Part shown: one piece after another, positions 1 through 8,806 of the stretch
Position numbering within the stretch: the first letter of the stretch is position 1
Layout: each line of letters starts with the position of its first letter
Origin: Mycobacterium simiae
GTDB taxonomy: Bacteria; Actinomycetota; Actinomycetes; Mycobacteriales; Mycobacteriaceae
Length of the DNA: 50,760 bases
Direction: 5' to 3'
Assembly (NCBI RefSeq): GCF_008370645.1
Contig: NZ_VTZN01000012.1
Span: forward strand, 1 to 50,760
Program-made: the position numbers and the translations under genes
Notes under the pieces: generated by a model
The model's input: the letters and a program-made list of their open reading frames with translations, nothing else
Databases searched by the model: none
Told to the model about the DNA's origin: nothing

Positions 1-19
1 CCCGACTAGGCTCCCTCGT

Positions 20-649
20 GTGCAGGAACCGTTCCGGGTACCCCCGAGTGCACCGGCGCGGCTAGTGGTGCTGGCATCGGGCACCGGTTCACTGCTGAAC
101 TCACTGCTCGACGCCGCCGTCGGCGATTACCCGGCGCGCGTCGTCGCCGTAGGTGTGGATCGCCACTGCCGGGCCACCGAGATCGCCGCGCAGGCATCGG
201 TGCCAGCCTTCACGGTGGAGGTCGCCGACTACCCTAGCCGCGACGCCTGGGACGCCGCCATGACCGACGCCACCGCCGCCCACTCGCCAGACCTGGTGAT
301 ATCAGCCGGTTTCATGAGAATACTTGGGCAACAATTTCTTTCACGCTTCAACGGACGCATACTCAACACGCATCCGGCCCTGCTGCCGGCTTTCCCGGGG
401 GCACACGGCGTGGCCGACGCACTCGCCTACGGAGTGAAAGTCACGGGCTGTACGGTTCACCTGGTGGACGCCGGCGTGGACACCGGGCCGATACTGGCGC
501 AGCAGCCTGTCGAGGTGCTCGACGGCGACAACCAAGCGACCTTGCACGAGCGCATCAAGGTGCTGGAGCGACGACTATTGGTGGACGTGGTGGCCGCGAT
601 TGCCACCGGCGGTGTGACGGTGACCGGACGGAAGGCGATCCTGGGATGA
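20..649 (+). CDS. purN: Phosphoribosylglycinamide formyltransferase (GART)
   Basis: PurN transfers a formyl group from 10-formyl-tetrahydrofolate to GAR, the third step of cytosolic de novo purine synthesis. The 209-residue length is normal for the family. The N-terminal [10 protein letters not shown] loop is the phosphate-binding motif. The [13 protein letters not shown] segment carries the catalytic Asn and His, and the Asp of the [11 protein letters not shown] segment completes the site. A GTG start at 20 gives [15 protein letters not shown], which matches the Mtb Rv0956 N-terminus as I recall it. It ends 7 bp before purH, so the two are almost certainly one transcript. Confidence in function is high; the start is slightly less certain because only 19 bases of upstream sequence are in the window. 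Confidence 0.96.
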   Translation: MQEPFRVPPSAPARLVVLASGTGSLLNSLLDAAVGDYPARVVAVGVDRHCRATEIAAQASVPAFTVEVADYPSRDAWDAAMTDATAAHSPDLVISAGFMRILGQQFLSRFNGRILNTHPALLPAFPGAHGVADALAYGVKVTGCTVHLVDAGVDTGPILAQQPVEVLDGDNQATLHERIKVLERRLLVDVVAAIATGGVTVTGRKAILG

Positions 650-656
650 GCACAGC

Positions 657-2240
657 ATGAGCAACGACAGCATACGGAAGCCGATCCGCCGCGCGTTGAT
701 CAGCGTGTACGACAAGACCGGGCTGGTGGAGCTGGCCCATGGGCTGACCGCGGCCGGCGTCGAAATCGTTTCGACCGGATCAACGGCAAAAACGATTGCC
801 AGCAAAGGGATTCCAGTAACCCGGATAGAGGAGCTTACTGGTTTTCCGGAGGTGCTCGAAGGCCGGGTCAAGACCTTGCACCCGGGTGTGCACGCCGGTC
901 TGCTGGCCGACCTCCGCAAGCCCGAACACCAAGCGGCGCTGGACAAGCTGGGAATCGCGGCGTTTGAGCTGCTGGTGGTCAACTTGTATCCGTTCAGCCA
1001 GACCGTCGAATCCGGTGCCAGCGTCGACGAATGCGTCGAACAGATCGACATCGGCGGGCCCTCGATGGTTCGGGCTGCGGCCAAAAATCATCCCAGCGTG
1101 GCCGTGGTCACCGACCCGCTCGGCTATGACGGGGTGCTCGCCGCGGTACGCAGTGGCGGGTTTGCGCTCGGCGAGCGTAAAAAGTTGGCGTCCATAGCAT
1201 TTCAGCACACCGCTGAGTACGACATCGCCGTCGCCACGTGGATGCAGTCGACCTTGGCGCCCGAACAACCCGAAACGGCTTTTCCGCATTGGTTCGCTAG
1301 AAGTTGGCGTCGTCAGGCGATGCTGCGCTACGGCGAGAACCCGCACCAGCAGGCCGCGCTCTACTCCGATCCCGGCGCCTGGCCTGGGCTGGCGCAGGCC
1401 GAGCAGCTGCACGGAAAAGAGATGTCCTACAACAATTTCACCGACGCGGATGCAGCCTGGCGGGCCGCGTTTGACCACGAACAAATATGCGTGGCAATCA
1501 TTAAGCACGCCAACCCGTGCGGCATCGCAATTTCGTCGGTCTCGGTCGCAGATGCCCATCGTAAGGCCCACGACTGCGACCCGCTGAGCGCCTATGGCGG
1601 AGTGATTGCAGCCAACACCGAGGTGACCGTGGAGATGGCGGAGTACGTCAGCACCATCTTCACCGAAGTCATCGTCGCGCCCGCCTATGCACCTGAGGCC
1701 CTTGAGCTGTTGACGCGAAAAAAGAACATCCGGGTACTGGTGGCCTCGGAGCCGCAGGACGGTGGCACCGAACTGCGTCCCATCAGCGGGGGACTGCTGA
1801 TACAACAGCGTGACCAGCTCGACGCGCACGGTGACAACCCGGCCAATTGGACCCTGACGACTGGCGAGCCGGCCGATCCAGCGACGCTAACCGACCTGGT
1901 CTTCGCCTGGCGCGCCTGCCGCGCGGTCAAGTCGAACGCGATCGTCATCGTCGCCGACGGCGCTACCGTCGGCGTCGGCATGGGTCAAGTCAACCGGGTC
2001 GACGCCGCGCGGCTGGCCATTGAACGAGCTAATGCACGTGGCGGTGGGCGGGTCAAGGGCGCCGTCGCGGCCTCGGACGCGTTCTTCCCGTTCCCGGACG
2101 GGCTGGAGACGCTGGCTGCCGCCGGGGTCACAGCGATCGTGCACCCGGGCGGCTCGGTACGCGACGACGAGGTGACCGAAGCGGCAGCAAAAGCCGGTGT
2201 CACCTTGTACCTCACTGGGGCACGCCACTTCGCACACTGA
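657..2240 (+). CDS. purH: Bifunctional AICAR transformylase / IMP cyclohydrolase
   Basis: PurH performs the last two steps of IMP synthesis. The 527-residue protein has the N-terminal MGS-like IMP cyclohydrolase domain (about 1-200; the [12 protein letters not shown] start and the [12 protein letters not shown] and NLYPF segments are typical). The C-terminal AICAR transformylase domain follows, with the RYGENPHQ motif, a KHANPCG segment carrying the catalytic Lys-His, and [10 protein letters not shown] near the end. The ATG at 657 lies 7 bp after the purN stop, so co-transcription is likely. It corresponds to Mtb Rv0957. No frame or motif defects were seen. Confidence 0.97.
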   Translation: MSNDSIRKPIRRALISVYDKTGLVELAHGLTAAGVEIVSTGSTAKTIASKGIPVTRIEELTGFPEVLEGRVKTLHPGVHAGLLADLRKPEHQAALDKLGIAAFELLVVNLYPFSQTVESGASVDECVEQIDIGGPSMVRAAAKNHPSVAVVTDPLGYDGVLAAVRSGGFALGERKKLASIAFQHTAEYDIAVATWMQSTLAPEQPETAFPHWFARSWRRQAMLRYGENPHQQAALYSDPGAWPGLAQAEQLHGKEMSYNNFTDADAAWRAAFDHEQICVAIIKHANPCGIAISSVSVADAHRKAHDCDPLSAYGGVIAANTEVTVEMAEYVSTIFTEVIVAPAYAPEALELLTRKKNIRVLVASEPQDGGTELRPISGGLLIQQRDQLDAHGDNPANWTLTTGEPADPATLTDLVFAWRACRAVKSNAIVIVADGATVGVGMGQVNRVDAARLAIERANARGGGRVKGAVAASDAFFPFPDGLETLAAAGVTAIVHPGGSVRDDEVTEAAAKAGVTLYLTGARHFAH

Positions 2241-2251
2241 GGCCCACCGAC

Positions 2252-2311
2252 AGTGGATTTCACGACGCGACAGGCGCGAGACACGCACGAGAATGCGTCG
2301 TGAAATTCACT
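2252..2311. repeat. Inverted repeat between purH and the AAA+ gene
   Basis: A 17-base arm at 2252-2268 (AGTGGATTTCACGACGC) is complementary, with one mismatch, to 2295-2311. A 26-base spacer separates the arms. It sits 11 bp after the purH stop and 39 bp before the next start. It could fold as a long hairpin in RNA and act as a terminator or processing site, but no T-run follows. It could instead be a small dispersed mycobacterial inverted-repeat element. The structure is seen directly; the role is inference. Confidence 0.7.
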
Positions 2312-2350
2312 CTCGTCGCCAGACGAAACATGGCGTCGTAGCGTGGAGTA

Positions 2351-3733
2351 GTGACTTCACCGAGCGACCTGCCCCGCACCGTCGGCGAGCTTCGTGCTTC
2401 CGGTCATCGTGAACGGGGTGTCAAGCAGGAAATCCGGGAAAATCTGCTGACCGCGCTGGCCGAGGGGGACGGTGTCTGGCCAGGCATCCTGGGCTTCGAA
2501 GACACCGTGCTGCCCCAGGTGGAGCGGGCCTTGATCGCGGGCCATGACTTCGTCCTGCTCGGGGAACGGGGCCAAGGCAAGACCCGCCTGCTGCGCGCCC
2601 TGACCGGGCTGCTCGACGAGTGGACGCCGGTGATCGCCGGAGCCGAACTGGGGGAGCACCCGTACACGCCGATCACCCCGGAGTCGATCAAGCGAGTCGC
2701 GCAGTCCGGTGACGATCTGCCGATCGCCTGGAAGCATCGCAGCGAGCGCTACACCGAAAAGCTGGCCACCCCCGACACCAGCGTGGCCGACCTGGTCGGC
2801 GACATTGACCCGATCAAGGTCGCCGAGGGTCGCAGCCTCGGGGACCCGGAGACCATCGCCTACGGCCTCATCCCGCGCGCGCACCGCGGCATCGTCGCGG
2901 TCAACGAATTGCCCGATCTGGCCGAGCGCATCCAGGTGTCGATGCTCAACGTGATGGAGGAGCGCGACATTCAGGTCCGCGGTTACACGCTGCGCCTACC
3001 GCTGGATGTGTTGGTGGTTGCCAGCGCCAACCCCGAGGACTACACCAATCGCGGTCGCATCATCACACCGCTCAAGGACCGGTTCGGCGCCGAGATCCGC
3101 ACCCACTACCCGTTGGAGCTGGACGCGGAGGTGGGCGTCATCCTGCAGGAGGCGCATTTGAGCGCGCAGCTGCCCGGCTACCTGATGCAAGTGATCGCTC
3201 GGTTCGCCCGCTACCTGCGCGAGTCGCATTCAGTCGATCAACGGTCCGGAGTGTCGGCGCGCTTTGCGATCGCGGCGGCCGAAACCATTGCCGCCGCGGC
3301 GCGACACCGCGGCGCGGTGCTAGGGGAGACCGATCCGGTGGCGCGGGTGGTGGATCTGGGCACGATCATCGACGTGCTGCGCGGCAAGCTCGAGTTCGAA
3401 TCCGGTGAAGAAGGTCGCGAACAGGCGGTGCTGGAGCATCTGTTGCGCCGGGCGACCGCCGACACCGCGTCTCGAGTGCTCGGCGGGATCGACGTCGGCT
3501 CGCTGGTGGCCGCCGTGGAGAGCGGCTCGGCGGTCACGACGGGGGAGCGGGTGTCGGCCAAGGACGTGCTGGCCGCGGTTCCGGGGCTGCCGGTTGTAGA
3601 CAGAATCGCAGCAAAGCTCAATGCCCAATCCGAAGGCGAACGCGCGGCAGCATTGGAATTGGCGTTGGAGGCGTTGTACCTCGCCAAGCGAATAGACAAG
3701 GTCTCGGGGGAGGGCCAAACCGTCTATGGCTAG
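2351..3733 (+). CDS. MoxR/Mg-chelatase-type AAA+ ATPase (Rv0958-like)
   Basis: This 460-residue cytosolic AAA+ ATPase resembles magnesium-chelatase subunit I and MoxR proteins. It has a Walker A at residues 71-78 (GERGQGKT), a Walker B-like IVAVNELPDL at 181-190, a sensor-1 region with VVASANPEDY, and an arginine-rich segment after RGRIITPLKDRF. The start is GTG at 2351. Its last 8 bases overlap the next gene, a VWA protein. MoxR-type ATPases generally work with VWA partners to remodel or load metal into a client, so the pair probably acts together. Mtb Rv0958 is annotated as a possible magnesium chelatase, but mycobacteria make no chlorophyll, so the substrate is unknown. It may be read from the pur promoter or, given the inverted repeat upstream, from its own. 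Confidence 0.88.
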   Translation: MTSPSDLPRTVGELRASGHRERGVKQEIRENLLTALAEGDGVWPGILGFEDTVLPQVERALIAGHDFVLLGERGQGKTRLLRALTGLLDEWTPVIAGAELGEHPYTPITPESIKRVAQSGDDLPIAWKHRSERYTEKLATPDTSVADLVGDIDPIKVAEGRSLGDPETIAYGLIPRAHRGIVAVNELPDLAERIQVSMLNVMEERDIQVRGYTLRLPLDVLVVASANPEDYTNRGRIITPLKDRFGAEIRTHYPLELDAEVGVILQEAHLSAQLPGYLMQVIARFARYLRESHSVDQRSGVSARFAIAAAETIAAAARHRGAVLGETDPVARVVDLGTIIDVLRGKLEFESGEEGREQAVLEHLLRRATADTASRVLGGIDVGSLVAAVESGSAVTTGERVSAKDVLAAVPGLPVVDRIAAKLNAQSEGERAAALELALEALYLAKRIDKVSGEGQTVYG

Positions 3734-5699
3734 CAGACACTCGACGCGGTACTCGGCGTATACCGGTGGTCCTGACCCGCTGGCTCCGCCGGTGGATTTA
3801 CGCGAGGCGCTCGAACAGATAGGGCAAGACGTCATGGCGGGCGCTTCGCCGCGCCGCGCGCTGTCCGAGCTGCTGCGCCGCGGCACCAGGACCATGCCCG
3901 GCGCTGACCGGCTGGCCGCGGAGGCGAATCGGCGCCGTCGTGATCTGTTGCGCCGCAACAATTTAGACGGAACTTTGCAGGAGATCAAGCGGCTGCTCGA
4001 TGAGGCGGTGCTGGCCGAGCGTAAGCAACTGGCCCGCGCGCTGGACGACGACGCCCGCTTCTCCGAACTCCAGCTGGACGCGCTCCCGCCGTCGCCGGCC
4101 AAGGCGGTTCAGGAGCTTGCCGAGTACCGCTGGCGCAGTGGTGAGGCTCGCGAAAAATACCAGCAGATCAAGGATCTGTTGGGCCGCGAGCTGCTCGACC
4201 AACGATTTGCCGGCATGAAGCAGGCCCTTGCCGGCGCCACCGACGAGGACCGCCAGCGCGTCAACCAGATGCTGGATGACCTCAACGACCTGTTGGACAA
4301 GCATGCCCGCGGCCAGGACACGCAGCAGGACTTTGACGACTTCATGGACAAGCATGGCGAGTTTTTCCCGGAGAACCCGCGCAATGTCGAGGAGCTGCTG
4401 GACTCGCTGGCTAAGCGCGCTGCCGCCGCGCAGCGGTTCCGCAACAGCCTGAGCCAGGAGCAGCGTGACGAGTTGGATGCGTTGGCGCAGCAGGCATTTG
4501 GCGCGTCCTCGCTGATGCGGTCGCTGAGCCGGCTCGATGCCCATTTGCAGGCGGCGCGCCCGGGCGAGGACTGGACCGGGTCACAGGAGTTTTCCGGTGA
4601 CAACCCGTTCGGCATGGGCGAAGGCACCCAGGCGTTGGCCGATATCGCTGAGCTGGAGCAGCTTGCCGAGCAATTGTCGCAGAGCTACCCAGGCGCCACC
4701 ATGGACGACGTTGACCTTGACGCGTTGGCCCGTCAACTCGGCGATCGGGCCGCCATCGACGCTCGAACGCTCGCCGAACTGGAACGCGCACTGGTCAATC
4801 AGGGTTTCCTGGATCGCGGGTCCGACGGCCAATGGCGGCTATCTCCCAAGGCTATGCGCAGGCTCGGTGAAACCGCGTTACGAGATGTGGCGCAACAGCT
4901 TTCGGGGCGCCGCGGCGAGCGGGATCATCGGCGCGCGGGAGCCGCCGGAGAACTCACCGGAGCCACCCGGCCCTGGCAATTCGCTGACACCGAGCCGTGG
5001 AACATTTCCCGAACCTTGACCAATGCCGTGCTGCGGCAAGCGGGTACGGCGAACCACGATCGCCGGATCCGGATCACCGTCGACGATGTCGAGGTCTCCG
5101 AAACCGAGACACGGACCCAGGCCGCGGTTGCGTTGTTGGTGGATACGTCGTTTTCGATGGTGATGGAGAATCGTTGGCTGCCGATGAAGCGGACGGCGTT
5201 GGCGCTGAATCATCTGGTGTGCACACGGTTCCGCTCGGATGCGTTGCAGATCATCGCGTTTGGCCGGTATGCGCGGACGGTGACGGCCGCGGAGCTGACA
5301 GGTTTGGAGGGGGTCTATGAGCAGGGCACCAATCTGCATCACGCGCTGGCGCTGGCGGGTCGTCACTTGCGTCGGCATCCCTATGCCCAGCCGGTGGTGT
5401 TGGTGGTGACCGACGGTGAGCCGACGGCCCACTTGGAGGACGTCAACGGCGAGGGCGCGTCGGTGTTCTTTGACTACCCGCCGCATTCGCGGACCATTGC
5501 CCACACCGTGCGGGGGTTCGACGACATGGCCCGGCTGGGAGCACAGGTCACCATCTTCCGGCTGGGCAGCGACGCTGGCCTCGCGAGGTTCATCGACCAG
5601 GTCGCGCGCCGGGTGGAGGGACGGGTCGTGGTGCCCGACCTCGACGGGCTGGGTTCGGCGGTAGTGGGCGACTACTTGCGGTCGAGGCGTCGGCGATAG
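3726..5699 (+). CDS. VWA-domain protein, partner of the AAA+ ATPase (Rv0959-like)
   Basis: This is a 657-residue protein. The first 400 residues are rich in charged helices (long Arg/Glu/Asp/Gln stretches, likely coiled coil). A C-terminal von Willebrand A domain spans about 465-645. The MIDAS metal site is visible as DTSFS near residue 473, a Thr in EQGTNLH, and the Asp in VTDGEPT. The start ATG overlaps the ATPase stop by 8 bp, which indicates translational coupling. This AAA+/VWA pairing is known from Mg-chelatase I/D and from MoxR-VWA systems. The client is not known. No signal peptide or membrane segment is seen, so it is probably cytosolic. Confidence 0.87.
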   Translation: MASRHSTRYSAYTGGPDPLAPPVDLREALEQIGQDVMAGASPRRALSELLRRGTRTMPGADRLAAEANRRRRDLLRRNNLDGTLQEIKRLLDEAVLAERKQLARALDDDARFSELQLDALPPSPAKAVQELAEYRWRSGEAREKYQQIKDLLGRELLDQRFAGMKQALAGATDEDRQRVNQMLDDLNDLLDKHARGQDTQQDFDDFMDKHGEFFPENPRNVEELLDSLAKRAAAAQRFRNSLSQEQRDELDALAQQAFGASSLMRSLSRLDAHLQAARPGEDWTGSQEFSGDNPFGMGEGTQALADIAELEQLAEQLSQSYPGATMDDVDLDALARQLGDRAAIDARTLAELERALVNQGFLDRGSDGQWRLSPKAMRRLGETALRDVAQQLSGRRGERDHRRAGAAGELTGATRPWQFADTEPWNISRTLTNAVLRQAGTANHDRRIRITVDDVEVSETETRTQAAVALLVDTSFSMVMENRWLPMKRTALALNHLVCTRFRSDALQIIAFGRYARTVTAAELTGLEGVYEQGTNLHHALALAGRHLRRHPYAQPVVLVVTDGEPTAHLEDVNGEGASVFFDYPPHSRTIAHTVRGFDDMARLGAQVTIFRLGSDAGLARFIDQVARRVEGRVVVPDLDGLGSAVVGDYLRSRRRR

Positions 5700-5777
5700 G
5701 TGGCTGGCGCAAGAGGCGGCGTGTTCTGGTGAGCTGCAGACAAGCCGCGCTAAATCCGGTAACGCGCGCGGCTTCCG

Positions 5778-7619
5778 TCAACCGCGAGCTTCGGCTTGGG
5801 CTATTGCCCAAGCCGCGTTGACGAGACCGATGTGGCTGAACGCCTGCGGGAAGTTACCCAAGAGCTCACCGGTGCTGGGGTCGACCTCTTCGGAGAGCAG
5901 CCCGACGTCGTTGCGATAACTGATGGCGCGCTCGAACACATCGCGAGCACGATCGAGCTGACCCGATGCCGCCAGCGCCTGCGCCAGCCAGAACGTGCAC
6001 AGCAGGAACGTGCCCTCTTGTCCGGTCAGACCGTCATCATTGGCTTCCGCGCTGGTGCGATACCGATAGACCAGGCCGCGCGAGTCGACGAGCTGTGCGG
6101 CGATGGCGTCGATAGTGGCCAACACTCGGGGGTCGTCGGCGGGGAGGAAGCCGACCAGCGGCAGCATGAGAGCTGACGCGTCCAGGCTGTCGCTGCCAAA
6201 TGCCTGCGTGAACGAGTTGACCGCGTCGCTCCACCCTCGAGTCAGGATCTGATCCCGAATTTCGTCGGCGGCCTTTTGCCAGGCCTCGACCCGGTCGCTG
6301 GCGCCAAGATTATCGGCCAGGGCGATGGCGCGGTCCAGTGCGACCCAGCACATGAGCTTGGAGTAGAGGAAGTGCTGCGGGGCGCCGCGTACTTCCCAGA
6401 TGCCGGAATCCGGCTCCTGCCAAACACGTGCGGCGGCATCGGCGCAGTCGATCAGGAACTCGCGTCCGGCCGCGGCGCATGGGCGGTCCGGGTGCAGCTG
6501 TTTGGCCAGGCGGTGCGCCGCGCCCAGCAGCTCGCCATACACGTCAATTTGGCTTTGCCCCCACGCGCCGTTGCCCACGCGCACCGGGCGGCTATCGCGC
6601 CAGCCGCGCAGATGACCAAGCTCGCGTTCGGTCAGGTCATGCTCGCCGCCGACGCCGAACATGATTTGGAGTGGCTGCTCGGCGCGCAGTTGCCCGGCGG
6701 AGCTGACTGCTAGGTAATCGAAGAACTGTTCCGCCTCGTCTGGGCAAGCGGCTACCCAGAGGGCTTCCAGGGTAAGGCTGGCGTCCCGCACCCATGAGTA
6801 CCGGTAATCCCAATTGCGTTCTCCGCCAATCTCTTCCGGCAGTGACGTGGTAGGCGCGGCCACCACGGCCCACGTGGGCTGGTAGGTCAACGCCTGCAGG
6901 ACCCGCCCGCTGTGATGCACCAGGTCGCGCCACGGCCCGTCATAGCTCTGATGGATCTGCGACCAGGACCGCCACGCGTCGACGGTCGCCTGCATCGCAA
7001 CGTCGAGCTCGGCGGACGACATGGCCTCGGGAAATGCCTCCGAGGTGGTGCGGTGTTGCAGCCCAAGGACGATCCGCTCACCCTCTCGCATGAGGGACCG
7101 GCCAATCGCGTCAGAGTCGGTGATGTCCAGCGGAATCGGGGAGGACAAGAGCAAGACGTCCGCGCCCCCGCGGACCAGGATGCCGCCGTCGATGGTGGAT
7201 ACCAGCGGTATGACCACGCCGTATTCCGAGCGTGCCGAGAATTCCACGCTAACTTCCACCTCGCCGGTAGTACACGCCAACGACCGCACCAGCAGCCGAG
7301 GAGCAGCAGCGCCCAGCTGGTGCGGGTCATCGACGTAGCCGGTGGCGAGGGCGTCGCGCAGCACCAGCGTGCCGGTGGTGGTGGTAAAGATGGTCTCGAG
7401 CACCATGGTGTGCTCGAGGTACCGGCGGGTGACCTCGGCGCGCTGATCGGTAGGGCGCACCGAGAACGATCCGGCGTCCGCGTCGAGGATTTTGGCGAAC
7501 ACCGACGGCGAGTCGAACCGCGGCAAGCACAACCAGTCAACCGAACCGTTGCGACTGACCAGGGCGGCAGTATGGCGGTCAGACAACAGGGCGTAGTCCC
7601 CGATGGGTGTCGTGCTCAT
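5778..7619 (-). CDS. GH15-family glycoside hydrolase (trehalase/glucoamylase-like)
   Basis: A protein of 613 residues, counting from the ATG at 7619, which follows a good AGGAGG ribosome site; an in-frame extension to 7733 lacks support. It begins MSTTPIGDYALLSDRHTAAL, typical of the N-terminal domain of bacterial GH15 enzymes. The catalytic barrel includes the ERNWDYRYSWVRDAS motif, and a second acidic motif LLSEEVDPSTGELLGNFPQ near the C-terminus holds the likely general base. Mycobacterial GH15 trehalase (Rv2402 type) has the same motifs and size, so hydrolysis of trehalose or an alpha-glucan is likely; the exact substrate is not decided here. It is cytosolic, with no signal peptide. In Mtb this position holds Rv0960-Rv0965c instead. 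It converges with the VWA gene. Confidence 0.85.
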   Translation of the reverse strand: MSTTPIGDYALLSDRHTAALVSRNGSVDWLCLPRFDSPSVFAKILDADAGSFSVRPTDQRAEVTRRYLEHTMVLETIFTTTTGTLVLRDALATGYVDDPHQLGAAAPRLLVRSLACTTGEVEVSVEFSARSEYGVVIPLVSTIDGGILVRGGADVLLLSSPIPLDITDSDAIGRSLMREGERIVLGLQHRTTSEAFPEAMSSAELDVAMQATVDAWRSWSQIHQSYDGPWRDLVHHSGRVLQALTYQPTWAVVAAPTTSLPEEIGGERNWDYRYSWVRDASLTLEALWVAACPDEAEQFFDYLAVSSAGQLRAEQPLQIMFGVGGEHDLTERELGHLRGWRDSRPVRVGNGAWGQSQIDVYGELLGAAHRLAKQLHPDRPCAAAGREFLIDCADAAARVWQEPDSGIWEVRGAPQHFLYSKLMCWVALDRAIALADNLGASDRVEAWQKAADEIRDQILTRGWSDAVNSFTQAFGSDSLDASALMLPLVGFLPADDPRVLATIDAIAAQLVDSRGLVYRYRTSAEANDDGLTGQEGTFLLCTFWLAQALAASGQLDRARDVFERAISYRNDVGLLSEEVDPSTGELLGNFPQAFSHIGLVNAAWAIAQAEARG

Positions 7620-7773
7620 TCGGTTCCTCCTGAAAGCTGCATAGGTCCAGGCTTGCGTACCACAGAGTTCGCCATGTCGTTGCCGAAACTCGCCGCGCGG
7701 TTGCCGGACTTCGTGATCGGCCAACCGGTACAACAGCGGTTAGCGAGCCACTCATCGCAGCGATTGCACCGGG

Positions 7774-8376
7774 CTACTTGCGGGACTTGCGTGCTTTGCG
7801 CTTGATCCCTACACCGCCCCAGAACGAGAAGCCGCGGATCTTCACTCTGGGTGCGCCCCGGCTGCCCTCGCCCATGACGTCACGGTCGAAGTTGCCCATG
7901 ACGCCGCGGCCGCGAATCTCAACGTTGACTTCGGGCGGCAACAGGATGGTCTGGGAGCCCATGATCGAATACGCGCGAATCTCTACCTCGGTTGAGGTGA
8001 AGTCGGCGTAGCGTAAATCCACCACTCCCGACCCGCAGAACGCGAAGGTGGTGAGCTTCTTAGGCACATTCCACCGGCCGCGCCGCTCGAACCCGCTGAG
8101 CAGGGCAAGCAGCAACGTGGACGGCGCCGGGTTGCAGTTGCCCCCGCGGCGGGGGCTGACGGACGCACCGAGCAAGTCGGCTCGAAGCTGGTCCAATTCT
8201 TGGTAGGTGGTTGCCGCGTAAGCCCTGGTGAGCCGGTCTTCGTACTCGTTCAGTGGCAGGCGACCTTGTTCGGCCGCATACGCCAGCAACTGCGCGAGCT
8301 GGATGCGATCGGTGTCCGCTGCAAGCGGCGGACTATCGCTCGTGTCCTTTGCGCCACGCTGGGCGGGGGTGCTCAT
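7774..8376 (-). CDS. DUF1707 / LiaF-like envelope-response protein (Rv0966c-like)
   Basis: A 200-residue protein read from the ATG at 8376 (MSTPAQRG); the longer in-frame start at 8412 is less likely. The first half has the DUF1707 pattern (DRIQLAQLLAYAAEQGRLPLNEYEDRL), a short mycobacterial and actinobacterial helical domain. The second half is a beta-rich segment with FCGSGVVDLRYADFTSTEVEI and repeated Gly-rich turns, like the C-terminal domain of LiaF/cell-wall-active-antibiotics-response proteins. It ends in a basic tail (KRKARKSRK). No transmembrane segment is obvious. Its role is unknown; the family suggests sensing of envelope stress. In Mtb it is followed by csoR and ctpV; here it is not. 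Confidence 0.8.
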   Translation of the reverse strand: MSTPAQRGAKDTSDSPPLAADTDRIQLAQLLAYAAEQGRLPLNEYEDRLTRAYAATTYQELDQLRADLLGASVSPRRGGNCNPAPSTLLLALLSGFERRGRWNVPKKLTTFAFCGSGVVDLRYADFTSTEVEIRAYSIMGSQTILLPPEVNVEIRGRGVMGNFDRDVMGEGSRGAPRVKIRGFSFWGGVGIKRKARKSRK

Positions 8377-8806
8377 CACCCACGAGCGTACGACGTCCAG
8401 AATTTGCGGCAAGCAGGTTGGCTAAACTGCAACCTTCCTCCCAGGTAGGTCTCAACTGCCTCCGGCTTTTGAGGCGCATGCGGCCCCGCGCTCCGGGTTC
8501 GGGCCAGCGAAAAGTCGCGAGGGGTCCATTCGTGGTGCCTAGGTGGGTCAGTGGCTCCGGACGTCGTCGAGAGGAACACCTGCGGCCTTGCCCCGGCTGA
8601 CGCACTGCGTCTCGATCGAGCTGCCGGGAAAACCGGGCACGATTTTTTGGGGCGCGTGGCTACGGTGCGCAAAGCGTGTACGAAATGGGCCCGGCGTCGG
8701 GGTCGTTGATCGCCCGGGCGTTGGTCAGTGGCAAACACGGAAGTTTCGGGGCAACGATGTTGTGTGCGGTAAGGCGGCTTCGGCCGGAGCCGATCCCTTA
8801 GCAGCC
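8377..8806. other. Gene-poor gap where csoR-ctpV lies in Mtb
   Basis: This 430-bp gap lies between the divergent ends of the DUF1707 gene and echA7. I see no convincing gene and nothing resembling CsoR, Rv0968, CtpV or Rv0970. One plus-strand frame ending at TAG 8799-8801 stays open for about 60 codons with a protein-like composition (segments YGAQSVYEMGPASG and LIARALVSGKHGSFG). It has no good start and no family I recognise. It may be a worn C-terminal gene fragment. The gap should also hold the promoter of the DUF1707 gene. Confidence 0.5.

Noticed and set aside
780..1829. A 349-codon minus-strand open frame over purH
   Set aside because: Opposite-strand shadow of purH. High GC makes long antisense frames common; no domain and no ribosome site.
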